Shown here in pieces: positions 26,701 to 34,723 of a DNA stretch of 64,000 nt. The position numbers were made by a program, and so were the translations under genes. The stretch's first letter is position 1. Each line of letters begins with the position of its first letter. Origin of the DNA: Stenotrophomonas humi (GTDB lineage: Bacteria; Pseudomonadota; Gammaproteobacteria; Xanthomonadales; Xanthomonadaceae). Where the stretch lies: positions 1 to 64,000 of the forward strand of contig NZ_LDJI01000027.1 of assembly GCF_001431415.1 (NCBI RefSeq). The letters are read 5' to 3'. The notes beneath the pieces are model-generated. The model had not been told where the DNA came from. It did no database searches and worked only from the letters and a program-made list of their open reading frames with translations.

Positions 26701-28692
26701 CACAAGGGCATGGGCATCACCGCACGCGGTGCGTGGGAATCGGTCAAGCGCCACTTCCGTGCGCTGGGCCAGGATTGCCAGAAGCAGGACTTCACCGTGG
26801 TCGGTGTCGGCGACATGTCCGGCGACGTGTTCGGCAACGGCATGCTGCTGTCCGAGCACATCCGCCTGGTCTGCGCGTTCGACCACCGCCACATCTTCCT
26901 TGACCCGAACCCGGTGGCGGCGAGCTCGTTCAAGGAACGCGCACGCATGTTCAAGGTGCCGCGTTCGAGCTGGGCCGATTACGACGCCAAGCTGATCAGC
27001 AAGGGCGGCGGCATCTATGCCCGCTCGCTGAAGTCGATCGAGATCACCCCGCAGGTGCGCGAAGCCCTGGGCATCGACGCCAGCATCAAGGCAATGACCC
27101 CGACCGACCTGATGAATGCCGCGCTGAAGGCGCCGGTGGACCTGCTGTGGAATGGCGGCATCGGTACCTACGTCAAAGCCGCCACCGAGACCCACGCCGA
27201 TGTAGGCGACCGCGCCAACAACGCGCTGCGTGTCAACGGTGGTGAGCTGCGCTGCAAGATCGTGGGCGAGGGCGGCAACCTGGGCATGACCCAGCTGGGC
27301 CGCATCGAAGCCGCGCAGGTGGGTGTGCTGCTCAACACCGACTTCATCGACAACTCGGCCGGTGTGGATACCTCCGATCACGAAGTCAACATCAAGATCC
27401 TGCTCAACGACGTGGTGCGCGCCAAGAAGCTCACCGTCGAGCAGCGCAACAAGCTGCTGGCCTCGATGACCGAGGAGGTGGGTGGTCTGGTGCTGATGGA
27501 CAACTACCGTCAGAACCAGGCACTGAGCCTGATGGAGCGCATGAGCGCGACCCGTCTGGGCTCCAAGCAGCACTTCATCCGCACGCTGGAAAAGCAGGGC
27601 CTGCTGGATCGTCAGATCGAGTTCCTGCCGTCCGACGCCGAGCTGTCGGCACGCAAGCTGCGCGGCCAGGGCCTGACCCGTCCGGAACTGGCGGTGCTGC
27701 TGTCGTACTCCAAGATCGTCGCGTTCCAGCAGCTGCTGGAGTCGGACATCCCGGAAGACCCGTACCTGTCCAAGGAGCTGCTGCGTTACTTCCCGCTGCC
27801 GCTGCAGAAGAAGTACGCCGATGCGATGGAGCGTCACCGCCTGAAGCGCGAAATCATCGCCACGGCAGTGACCAACCAGACCATCAACCGCATGGGCGCC
27901 ACCTTCCTGATGCGCATGCAGGAAGACACCGGCCGTACCGTGGCCGAAGTCGCCAAGGCCTACACCATCAGCCGTGAAACGCTGGATGCCCGCGCGCTGT
28001 GGACGCAGATCGATGCCCTCGACGGCACCTTGCCGGAAGCGGTGCAGGTGGACGCGCTGGAAGTGATCTGGAAGCTGCAGCGTTCGTTCGTGCGTTGGCT
28101 GTTGAGCCGTCCGGGCGCGATGCCGGGCATCACCGCCGCGGTGGAGCGTTACCAGGGTCCGTTCAACGACATCCGCGTCGCTTCGGGCGTGCTGTCCGAT
28201 TCGCAGCGCCCGGCCTATGAGGCCAGCGTCAAGGCCTGGAAGGAAAAGGGCCTGCCGGCGGCGCTGTCGCAGCAGCTGTCCGAGCTGCAGTTCCTGGAGC
28301 CGGCGTTCGACATCATCGAACTGGCGCGCACCCGCAAGCTCAAGCCGGTGGATGTGTCCAAGGTCCACTTCCGCCTGGGCGAAGCCCTGCAGATGCCGTG
28401 GCTGTTCGAACAGATCGACGCGCTGGAGGTCAATGGCCGTTGGCACGCGGTTGCCCGTGGCGTGCTGCGTGACGAACTGGCGGCGCACCAGCGCAACCTG
28501 GCCGGTCAGGTGCTGACCATGAAGGGGGCCAACGCCGAAGCCAAGGTCGCTGCCTGGCTGAACCGTGACGACAGCAGCCTGCGTTTCACCCTGTCGATGC
28601 TGGCTGAACTGGCAGAGCAGAAGACGCTGGATTACCCGACCGTGTCGGTCGCGGTGCAGCGTCTGGGCCAGCTGGCGGCGCACGGCGTCTAA
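23707..28692 (+). CDS. gdhB: NAD-specific glutamate dehydrogenase, 180-kDa type
   Basis: Very large enzyme of 1661 aa oxidising glutamate to 2-oxoglutarate and ammonium with NAD+. The N-terminal half (about 1-700) is the ACT-like regulatory region of the GDH_N family. The catalytic dehydrogenase core is near residues 790-1250: RFGPVARGGLRWSDR with FRTEVLGLVKAQ (about 855-885), KGGFFAKQLP (near 898) and the NAD-fold VGVGDMSGDVFGNGM (about 1035). The C-terminal 400 residues are the helical domain unique to this class. Length matches the type first described in Streptomyces and Pseudomonas; the symbol follows P. aeruginosa usage. It stands alone between its own promoter and a terminator. Confidence 0.96.
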   Translation: MKSQNNAPKSAKTKSKPAVVKQNTVEAGLSLEPVFAALRKRYSAAAAQTQAVAFATAFYKRMEADEFKQHSADDWAVLAAGMLEFARTRKAGKANVRVFNPTLKADGWESGHTVLQIVNDDMPFLVDTVTLALAEQGIGVHVLGHPVISIARDKAGKLSGVGNGTLESVMLLEIDRQPAANLDVVAKRVSDALDDVRAIVKDWQPMTDKALALADDLGKRALPVSQASRLEAQEFLRWAADNHFTFFGYREYKVEKKGKEEVLVAQNGTGLGLMRGKDTMVARPVKGLAAEGLNATSSLHDALILTKTNARSRIHRSGYMDYIGVLEFDAKGKIIGEQRFLGLFTSSAYNRRPWEIPLVRQRYENVMQRSGLSLSSHSGKALRHILESLPREELFQSSEDELFRTAMGVLGLQERVRSRLFLRRDKFSRFISALVILPRERFNTDVRLRVESMLKDALQGEYVDSSVVLGDSPLAQVHLIVRPKAGQSLDLDTEGLEKRLANVLRNWQDDLREALVNSHGESEGLRIASRIGKALPAGYIEDSSAEIAAADVAQLDALTGPDDLRLSLQSTNRDGVEGLRLKLYRQLDDIPLSDVLPMMENMGLRVVAERPYRLMVDDAPVYVQDFEVESTIGAIDPASANAGFSEAFAHIWHGDAENDGFNRLVLGAGLDWRQVSMLRGYCKYLLQIGVPFSQAYVEGTFNRYPLLARLIVELFEARFDPNPSADKATMDAQLAQFKALIGDDAATLKVLDGVVKARKNARDARMAVVHEALVKLLDGVSSLDEDRILRSFIGVIEATLRTSYYMVRKDGVRADGGPADYISFKFDAAKVPDLPKPRPYREIFVCGPRVEGTHLRFGPVARGGLRWSDRREDFRTEVLGLVKAQMVKNTVIVPVGSKGGFFAKQLPDPAVDRDAWFAEGVACYKRFINGLLDITDNIVNNKIVAPVGVVRHDQDDPYLVVAADKGTATFSDTANGIARAHGFWLDDAFASGGSVGYDHKGMGITARGAWESVKRHFRALGQDCQKQDFTVVGVGDMSGDVFGNGMLLSEHIRLVCAFDHRHIFLDPNPVAASSFKERARMFKVPRSSWADYDAKLISKGGGIYARSLKSIEITPQVREALGIDASIKAMTPTDLMNAALKAPVDLLWNGGIGTYVKAATETHADVGDRANNALRVNGGELRCKIVGEGGNLGMTQLGRIEAAQVGVLLNTDFIDNSAGVDTSDHEVNIKILLNDVVRAKKLTVEQRNKLLASMTEEVGGLVLMDNYRQNQALSLMERMSATRLGSKQHFIRTLEKQGLLDRQIEFLPSDAELSARKLRGQGLTRPELAVLLSYSKIVAFQQLLESDIPEDPYLSKELLRYFPLPLQKKYADAMERHRLKREIIATAVTNQTINRMGATFLMRMQEDTGRTVAEVAKAYTISRETLDARALWTQIDALDGTLPEAVQVDALEVIWKLQRSFVRWLLSRPGAMPGITAAVERYQGPFNDIRVASGVLSDSQRPAYEASVKAWKEKGLPAALSQQLSELQFLEPAFDIIELARTRKLKPVDVSKVHFRLGEALQMPWLFEQIDALEVNGRWHAVARGVLRDELAAHQRNLAGQVLTMKGANAEAKVAAWLNRDDSSLRFTLSMLAELAEQKTLDYPTVSVAVQRLGQLAAHGV

Positions 28693-28713
28693 GCAAGCGG
28701 TTTGAGGTTGAGA

Positions 28714-28747
28714 AGCCGGGCCTGCGTACTGCAGGTCCGGCTTTTTT
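28714..28747 (+). terminator. Intrinsic terminator of the glutamate dehydrogenase gene
   Basis: Stem 28714-28725 and 28731-28742 (12 bp, one G-T pair), loop of five bases, T-run to 28747. Confidence 0.9.
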
Positions 28748-28862
28748 GTTTCTGGTGTGACAAAGCTGCACTTACCCCAATCCCGCTCCACGCTCCCGTC
28801 CTTGCGTCAGCGCAAGGGTGTTCAAGGAGCAGCGAACCGTGGTTCGCAGCCGGCTCATCCCA

Positions 28863-28893
28863 GCCCGCGCGTGGGAGAGGGGTTGGGCGGAGG
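28863..28893 (+). repeat. Composite palindromic repeat, copy D (fragment)
   Basis: CCCGCGCGTGGGAGAGGGG then TTGGGCGGAGGG: the right part of the first palindrome and its downstream block, as at 11996-12024. The left arm and second palindrome are lost. It lies in the 265-base gap before nadK. Confidence 0.65.
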
Positions 28894-28957
28894 GCAATGC
28901 TGTTGCTTTCGCCGTGGCGGGTTATCCTCGCCCCCTGAGCCGAACCCAAAGACGCCC

Positions 28958-29722
28958 GTGTCCCCCCGAATCGCTTTTCTCGCAAGCACCGTCGAGGCCG
29001 CGCAGCAGGCACGCGCGCTGTTGATTGCCCGTTACGGCAACCATGATCCGGAAGAGGCCGATGTTCTCTGCCCGCTGGGCGGGGACGGTTTCATGCTGCA
29101 GACCCTGCACCGCCATGGCAGCAAGGGAAAACCGGTGTTCGGCATGAAGCTGGGTACCGTTGGCTTCCTGATGAACCATCATCGCGAAGAAGATCTGATC
29201 GAGCGTCTTGCACTCGCCGAGCCGGCGCATCTGCGGCCGCTGGAGATGATCGCGCTGACCGAATCGGGTACCAGCACCGGCTCGTTGGCCTACAACGACG
29301 TCTCGATGTTGCGGCAGACGCGGCAAGCGGCGCATATCGGCATTGATCTCAATGGCCAGCCCCGGGTCGAAGAGCTGATCTGCGATGGGGTGCTGGTTTC
29401 AACCCCGGCCGGCAGCACCGCATACAACTACTCCGCGCATGGTCCGATCCTGCCGCTGGGCTCGAACACCATCGCCCTCACGCCGCTGGCGCCTTATCGG
29501 CCACGCCGCTGGCGAGGGGCGATTCTCAAGGCCGAAACGGAAGTGCGCTTCCGCGTGCTCGACCCGTACAAGCGCCCGGTCAGCGTCACCGCCGATTCGC
29601 ACGAAACCCGTGACGTGGTGGAAGTGACCATCCGCGAATCGCGCGAGCGCCAGGTGACCCTGCTGTTCGATCCCGAGCACAATCTCGAAGAACGCATCCT
29701 CAGCGAACAGTTCATGGTCTGA
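28958..29722 (+). CDS. nadK: NAD kinase
   Basis: Cytoplasmic enzyme of 254 aa phosphorylating NAD to NADP. The nucleotide-binding GGDG motif lies in [10 protein letters not shown] (near 42) and the family core [17 protein letters not shown] follows near 150. It is shorter than E. coli NadK (292 aa), as is usual in Xanthomonads. The start is GTG at 28958, giving SPRIAFLAS; no ATG fits, and there is no obvious Shine-Dalgarno. It is followed by a 234-base gap with no gene and then the 5'-nucleotidase. Confidence 0.92.
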   Translation: MSPRIAFLASTVEAAQQARALLIARYGNHDPEEADVLCPLGGDGFMLQTLHRHGSKGKPVFGMKLGTVGFLMNHHREEDLIERLALAEPAHLRPLEMIALTESGTSTGSLAYNDVSMLRQTRQAAHIGIDLNGQPRVEELICDGVLVSTPAGSTAYNYSAHGPILPLGSNTIALTPLAPYRPRRWRGAILKAETEVRFRVLDPYKRPVSVTADSHETRDVVEVTIRESRERQVTLLFDPEHNLEERILSEQFMV

Positions 29723-29956
29723 AGGCGGACTGCTGGTGCATCGGAGGCGTTCATGGAGCGGAGCCTGGCTCCTCCAGGCGTTGCCGGCAATGTCTCCGGT
29801 GAGCCCGGCCAGCGGTTGCAAGTACGGTTGGCGTGCAGACAAGCATGCAGTTTCCGTCAAGCCGGCCCTAGGTGGGCCGCGTCGAGAGGGCGGAGGCCGC
29901 TGCAGGATCCGGGTAGACTGGGCTCCGTTCCTTGATAGTCATTGGGTTCATCGCTC

Positions 29957-30901
29957 ATGGGTGACAACACTCCCCGGCTTCTCACCGTCGCGGTGACCTC
30001 GCGCGCATTGTTCGACCTGGAAGAAGGGCACGCGCTGTTCGAGCGCGACGGGCTGGAAGCCTACGCCGCCTATCAGCGCGAACACGAAGACGATGTGCTC
30101 AAGCCGGGCGTCGCTTTCCCGGTGGTGCGCAAGCTGCTGGCGCTCAACGATGGCGCGCCGGGCGAAACACCGCGGGTGGAGGTGATCCTGTTGTCGCGCA
30201 ATTCGGCCGATACCGGCCTGCGCATCTTCAACTCCATCCAGCACTACGACCTGGGCATCATCCGCGCGACGTTCACCGCAGGTGAGCCGACCTGGCCGTA
30301 TGTAAAGCCGTTCGGCACCGACCTGTTCCTCTCCGCCAATCCGGAGTCGGTGCGACGAGCATTGGTGCACGGTATCGCCGCTGCGACGATCCTGCCGCAG
30401 AGTGCGGCGGATGTAAGTGCCGCGACCGCCGCCGCCACGGATACCGGACGACCGACCTCACAGCTGCGTATTGCCTTCGATGGTGACGCGGTGATCTTCG
30501 GCGATGAAAGCGAGCGCATTTCCCGCGAGCAGGGTGTGGAGGCGTTTGGTCGGCATGAGCGCGAGCGCGCGCACGAGCCGCTGAGTGGTGGTCCGTTCCG
30601 CAATTTCCTGTCGGCACTGCATGCGCTGCAGGCTGCGTTCCCGCCGGGCGAAGCGGCACCGATCCGCACGGCGCTGGTCACCGCGCGTTCGGCGCCGGCA
30701 CATGAGCGGGTGATCCGCACGCTGCGCGAATGGGGCGTGCGACTGGACGAAGCCTTGTTCCTGGGTGGGCGCCACAAGGGGCCGTTCCTGGAAGCATTCG
30801 GCGCCGATATCTTCTTTGATGATTCGCAGCACAACATCGACAGTGCGCGTCAGCATGTGGCCGCCGGTCATGTGCCGCACGGTGTTGCCAATCCTGACTG
30901 A
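29957..30901 (+). CDS. 5'-nucleotidase (cytosolic NT5C1-like family)
   Basis: Protein of 314 aa of the 5'-nucleotidase family PF06189, related to animal cytosolic nucleotidase I, hydrolysing nucleoside monophosphates, often AMP. Motifs: TVAVTSRALFDLEEGH at the N-terminus, RNSADTGLRIFNSI (near 90), the HAD-type IAFDGDAVIFGDESE (near 175) with the catalytic Asp pair, and a late HAD acidic motif FFDDSQHN (near 294). The start at 29957 is ATG; an in-frame TTG at 29942 is the only alternative. Neighbours do not bear on its role. Confidence 0.85.
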   Translation: MGDNTPRLLTVAVTSRALFDLEEGHALFERDGLEAYAAYQREHEDDVLKPGVAFPVVRKLLALNDGAPGETPRVEVILLSRNSADTGLRIFNSIQHYDLGIIRATFTAGEPTWPYVKPFGTDLFLSANPESVRRALVHGIAAATILPQSAADVSAATAAATDTGRPTSQLRIAFDGDAVIFGDESERISREQGVEAFGRHERERAHEPLSGGPFRNFLSALHALQAAFPPGEAAPIRTALVTARSAPAHERVIRTLREWGVRLDEALFLGGRHKGPFLEAFGADIFFDDSQHNIDSARQHVAAGHVPHGVANPD

Positions 30902-31381
30902 GCAGGCTGCATCGTAGTGCGGGACAGCTGCCAGCCCGCGTTTGCGTTCGACGGAGAAGCCTGCAAATGCAGGCTTTCGCCGGTGTTGACGCTTGGTCAG
31001 CTTCGCGAATCGCACCGGTTTCAGCGTTGCAACGAGGCGCGCGGTTACAGCCTGTTGCTGATCGCATGCTAGGATGAAAACGCTTTCGCGGGTTCATTCA
31101 CGCCCAGCGGCAATCCTGCCGCGCCCTTGATCTGCACGACTGCGGCAGATCCATCCCACCCGCACAGCAACCACCCGGTGATGTAGGGACGGGGCTTCGC
31201 CTCGACCGGTAGCTTCTTCAGTCTGCCACTCCTCGCCAATGCTGCCCCCGGGCGGCTGCCGGGTGTTTCGCGCGCCGCGCGGGACCGGACGCATTGTCTC
31301 TCCTGCGCTGCGCACCACGCGCCCTTGCGCCGTGCTGTCACGTTCATTCGCGGCAGCAGTTACACAGGAGAAACAACCCCA
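30902..31381 (+). other. 480-base intergenic region before the Tmm-like gene
   Basis: No convincing gene. A perfect hairpin AAGCCTGCA/TGCAGGCTT (30957-30965, 30968-30976) probably ends the nucleotidase transcript though it lacks a T-run. The rest is GC-rich with no recognisable riboswitch. AGGAG at 31366-31370 is the ribosome-binding site of the next gene. Confidence 0.55.
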
Positions 31382-32758
31382 ATGACCATGCGTATCGCCA
31401 TTCTTGGTGCTGGCCCCAGCGGCCTGGCACAACTTCGTGCATTTGAATCCGCCCGCCGAGCAGGTGCTGAAGTACCGGAGATCGTCTGTTACGAAAAGCA
31501 GTCAGATCTCGGTGGGATGTGGAACTACACATGGCGTACGGGGCTGGATGCCTACGGGGAGCCGGTTCACGGCAGCATGTATCGCTATCTCTGGTCCAAC
31601 GGGCCGAAGGAAGCGCTGGAGTTTGCCGACTACAGCTTTGAAGAGCATTTCGGTCGCCCGATTGCCTCGTACCCGCCGCGTGCGGTGTTGCGCGACTACA
31701 TCATGGGCCGCATCGAGAAGAGCGGTGTGCGCGATCAGATCCGCTTCAACATGGCGGTGCAGTGGGTGGACTATTCGGAGCAGACCGGACGCTTCACCGT
31801 CAACGTGCGCGACCTGAAGAAAGACGAGCTGGTGTCGGAAGAGTTCGACCGGGTGATCGTGGCGACCGGGCATTTTTCCACGCCCAATGCGCCGTTCTTT
31901 GAAGGCTTGGAGTGCTTCCCCGGCCGCGTGCTGCATGCGCATGACTTCCGCGATGCCTGCGAGTTCACCGGCAAGGACATCCTGCTGGTCGGTAGCAGCT
32001 ATTCGGCCGAAGACATCGGTACCCAGTGTTACAAGTACGGCGCCAAGTCGGTGACTTTCAGCTATCGCAGCACGCCGATGGGTCACGATTGGCCGGCAGC
32101 GTTCGACGAAAAACCACTGCTGCTACGCGTGGACGGCAACACCGCGCACTTTGCCGATGGTACATCCAAGGAGGTGGATGCGATCGTGCTGTGCACCGGC
32201 TATCAGCATCACTTCCCGTTCCTGCCCGATGAGCTGAGCCTGCGTACGCGCAACCGCCTGTATCCGGGTGACATCTACAAGGGCGTGTTCTGGATCGACA
32301 ATCCCAAGCTGATGTACCTGGGTATGCAGGACCAGTACTACACGTTCAACATGTTCGACGCGCAGGCATGGTATGCGCGTGACGTGATCCTGGGGCGCAT
32401 CGCATTGCCGGATGCCAGCACTATGCGTGCCGACAGCGAAGCCTGGGTGGCCCGTGAGGAAGCCTCCCAATCGGCCGAGCAGGACATCGATTTCCAGACG
32501 GACTATGTGCGTGACCTGCTTGATGTCACCGATTACCCCGCATTCGACGTGGAAGCCGTGGCGGACTTGTTCAAGCAGTGGAAGCACGACAAGAAGGACG
32601 ACATTCTTGGCTACCGCAATTGCAGCTACCGCTCGGTGTTGACCGGGACGCTGGCGCCGCCACACCACACGCCGTGGATGGAGGCGATGGACGATTCGTT
32701 GGAGGCGTTCCTGGCGGACAGCCTGCTGGAAGAAGCGCCCGTGCGACGCATTGCCTGA
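31382..32758 (+). CDS. tmm: Trimethylamine monooxygenase-like flavin monooxygenase
   Basis: Flavin-containing monooxygenase of 458 aa. It has the FAD motif GAGPSG (9-14), the FMO motif [11 protein letters not shown] (about 178-188), the NADPH motif [10 protein letters not shown] (about 203-212) and LCTGY near 270. Beyond these, long stretches such as [19 protein letters not shown] and [18 protein letters not shown] match what I remember of bacterial Tmm (trimethylamine to trimethylamine N-oxide) of Methylocella and Methylophaga. The length is right. No trimethylamine-oxide demethylase or methylamine genes lie beside it. Activity on trimethylamine, other amines, thioethers or indole is therefore open. 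Start chosen by AGGAG eleven bases before; ATG 31388 is in frame too. Confidence 0.82.
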   Translation: MTMRIAILGAGPSGLAQLRAFESARRAGAEVPEIVCYEKQSDLGGMWNYTWRTGLDAYGEPVHGSMYRYLWSNGPKEALEFADYSFEEHFGRPIASYPPRAVLRDYIMGRIEKSGVRDQIRFNMAVQWVDYSEQTGRFTVNVRDLKKDELVSEEFDRVIVATGHFSTPNAPFFEGLECFPGRVLHAHDFRDACEFTGKDILLVGSSYSAEDIGTQCYKYGAKSVTFSYRSTPMGHDWPAAFDEKPLLLRVDGNTAHFADGTSKEVDAIVLCTGYQHHFPFLPDELSLRTRNRLYPGDIYKGVFWIDNPKLMYLGMQDQYYTFNMFDAQAWYARDVILGRIALPDASTMRADSEAWVAREEASQSAEQDIDFQTDYVRDLLDVTDYPAFDVEAVADLFKQWKHDKKDDILGYRNCSYRSVLTGTLAPPHHTPWMEAMDDSLEAFLADSLLEEAPVRRIA

Positions 32759-32776
32759 CGCAGGCAGGCGCCGGGC

Positions 32777-33331
32777 TCAGCCTGGCGCCTGCCCCGTGGG
32801 CAGGATGATGTTGGTCAGCCGCCAGCGCAGGCCCTGGCGGCTGAGCACGAACACCAGCTCGCGCCCATCCTGCAGGCGGGTGGTGGCGGTGAAGCGCGAC
32901 AGCGATTCATAACGCCCGTGTGTGTCGGCCAAGGGCTTTGCCGGCGACGGTGGGCCCCAGGTGTCGCCGCCGACGGTGTCGCCGGTCGCACGCTTCCACG
33001 CGTTGTCACCCTGCAGCAGGGCAGCAACGCCGAGGGGCGTCACCAGCGTGTCGACACCGGCACCGGTCACGTTGCCGAGCACACCGACGACGATCGCGCC
33101 GAACAGACTGGACTGCATCTGGCTGCCGGCCTGGCGGACCACGTAGTCATTGACCTGCGCCTTGAGGTTGACCCGCAGCGCGGGGAAATCCACGTAGCGC
33201 TGCAGTTTGCCGGTGTCGCGTTGTTCGATGGCGTTGCTGATGCCGCGGATGGTGAGGTAAGGCCCGGCGACCACATAGCCGCCGATGGCGAGCGCCACGA
33301 GCACAACCACGGCGATGATCCATTTCTTCAT
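32777..33331 (-). CDS. DUF2939 family membrane-anchored protein
   Basis: Protein of 184 aa with one N-terminal membrane segment (residues 3-24) followed by GPYLTIRGISNAIEQRDTGKL, the opening of the DUF2939 family (unknown function, probably periplasmic domain). The C-terminus RQGLRWRLTNIILP is also typical. The start at 33331 gives KKWIIAVVV. It is 17 bases downstream of the SRPBCC gene. The stop codon lies inside a GC-rich hairpin (32763-32790) shared with the converging monooxygenase gene. Confidence 0.78.
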   Translation of the reverse strand: MKKWIIAVVVLVALAIGGYVVAGPYLTIRGISNAIEQRDTGKLQRYVDFPALRVNLKAQVNDYVVRQAGSQMQSSLFGAIVVGVLGNVTGAGVDTLVTPLGVAALLQGDNAWKRATGDTVGGDTWGPPSPAKPLADTHGRYESLSRFTATTRLQDGRELVFVLSRQGLRWRLTNIILPTGQAPG

Positions 33332-33348
33332 TGCGTACGTCCGTCCAG

Positions 33349-33822
33349 TCAATGGCGGTGATTGGTCTGGGCTTCCGCCCAGCGGCGCAGCAGCACCAGG
33401 GTTTCGGCCCAGGCCTGGCTGCAGAAGCCGTAGTACTCATTCTGCGGCTCCCAGCCCAGATGCTGGAACTCCAGCACAGTCATCGGTTCGCCCTCATGCG
33501 ACAGGCCGCGCCACGCGCCGGGACTGGCCCGTCGGGACAGGTCGAAGCGGATCTCGGTGCCAGCCCAGGTCGAGGCCGGACTCTGTGCCGGATGGTGGCT
33601 GATGACCTCCCAGCGCACCCGCTGACCCGGCACGGTTTCCAGCACCTTCATCACCACCGTGCCATGGGCTCCGCCGGGGTTGTGGCTGATCAACGTGTCG
33701 CCATCGCGGACAGTCTGCTGGTGCGGCACCCACCAATGGCTCAGTCCATCAGCACCGGCAAGCGCGTCGTAGACGGTGGTCAGCGGAGCGTCGATCCAGA
33801 TCTGGTGATGGATGGAGGACAT
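33349..33822 (-). CDS. SRPBCC/AHSA1-like protein
   Basis: Protein of 157 aa with the START/SRPBCC hydrophobic-pocket fold: HHQIWIDAPLTTVYDAL (residues 4-20), GLSHWWVPH, and the C-terminal long helix FCSQAWAETLVLLRRWAE. Such proteins bind small hydrophobic ligands; its ligand is unknown. The start at 33822 has GAGG upstream and avoids a 14-residue extension. Followed at once by the DUF2939 gene. Confidence 0.8.
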   Translation of the reverse strand: MSSIHHQIWIDAPLTTVYDALAGADGLSHWWVPHQQTVRDGDTLISHNPGGAHGTVVMKVLETVPGQRVRWEVISHHPAQSPASTWAGTEIRFDLSRRASPGAWRGLSHEGEPMTVLEFQHLGWEPQNEYYGFCSQAWAETLVLLRRWAEAQTNHRH

Positions 33823-33910
33823 GGCGGCAGCCTCGGGGTCGGCGGTGCCACAAGGTTGCCGCAAACCGTGTGCGGGCGTGTGAAGCTTTCAGGAGTTGGA
33901 CAGGCTGCCG

Positions 33911-34015
33911 CATGCAAGAGCAGCCTTGGTCGCCAAGCCACTGCATCATTTGGTTGCGATGATTCCCGCAACTTGTCGCCAAGCCGGTTTCGCGACCGGG
34001 GCTGCACCTGCACGG
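33911..34015. repeat. Inverted pair of GCGACC-type dispersed repeats
   Basis: A minus-strand copy (33911-33933) and a plus-strand copy (33992-34015) of the unit at 18217-18240 face away from each other, with a partial copy near 33972-33984 between. Inverted paired units are the typical form of mobile REP elements in bacteria. Confidence 0.6.
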
Positions 34016-34036
34016 GGCAAGCCGCCTCACCGATCC

Positions 34037-34723
34037 TTAGAACTCCAGGTCCAGCGCGGCACACAGGTAGTCAACGAACGGGCCCAATGCGGCCAGGTCC
34101 TTGGCCAGCGTCTGGCGCAGGCGTGGGCCGGTCATGGTGGCGTCGTCCAGCGAGCGCCACAGCACCCAGTTGCGATGCTTGAGGTCGTCGATGAACTCGA
34201 AATCAGCCGGGAAGCCACGCGGCGAACGCACCAGTTTTTCGCTGGTCTCGAACTCATAGCGGCGGCGGGTGGCCGGCGCATGTGCCGCGGCTTTCCAGCT
34301 GCCCGGGTTGTCGAAGATGAACTGCCGCAGGCGCCGTTGGACGTCCGGCTCGGGGTGCCAGATGCCGGCGCCGACAAAACTCTCGCCCGGTGCTAGGTGG
34401 ATGTAATACGACGGCGCGGGAACCTGCTTGCGACGCTCATGGAACAGCCGCGCACCTTGCCAGGTCTTGTACGGCGTCTTGTCGCTGGAGAAGCGTGAGT
34501 CGCGGTAGATGCGGAACAACGAGCCTCCAACCGTGCGGGGGTCGGCCTGGAAGTGCTCGCTGACTTGGCTCAAGTCCGGCTGGAGGTCGGTGATCAGGCG
34601 CAGGAACGGCTGCCGCACATGGTCTTCGTACTGCTGCTTGTGCTCGGCAAACCAGGTCTTGTCATTGTGGCGGGCAAGGCCGCGCAGGAACTTGAAGCTG
34701 GCGTCGCTGAAATACTGGCTCAT
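34037..34723 (-). CDS. DUF2461 (TIGR02453) family protein
   Basis: Protein of 228 aa. It opens FSDASFKFLRGLARHNDKTWF with EHKQQYEDHV (written in parts FSDASFKFLRGLARHN and KTWFAEHKQQYEDHV), and has FRIYRDSRFSSDKTPYKT near 75 and YYIHLAPGESFVGAG near 115, all signatures of this family of unknown function. The start overlaps the end of sbcB by 4 bases (ATGA). Association with exonuclease I is only positional. Confidence 0.88.
   Translation of the reverse strand: MSQYFSDASFKFLRGLARHNDKTWFAEHKQQYEDHVRQPFLRLITDLQPDLSQVSEHFQADPRTVGGSLFRIYRDSRFSSDKTPYKTWQGARLFHERRKQVPAPSYYIHLAPGESFVGAGIWHPEPDVQRRLRQFIFDNPGSWKAAAHAPATRRRYEFETSEKLVRSPRGFPADFEFIDDLKHRNWVLWRSLDDATMTGPRLRQTLAKDLAALGPFVDYLCAALDLEF

Noticed and set aside
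23611..28791. A 1726-residue reading frame on the minus strand opposite the glutamate dehydrogenase gene
   Set aside because: Open only because of high GC and codon bias; no domain, start site or composition of a real protein, and the plus-strand gene is certain.
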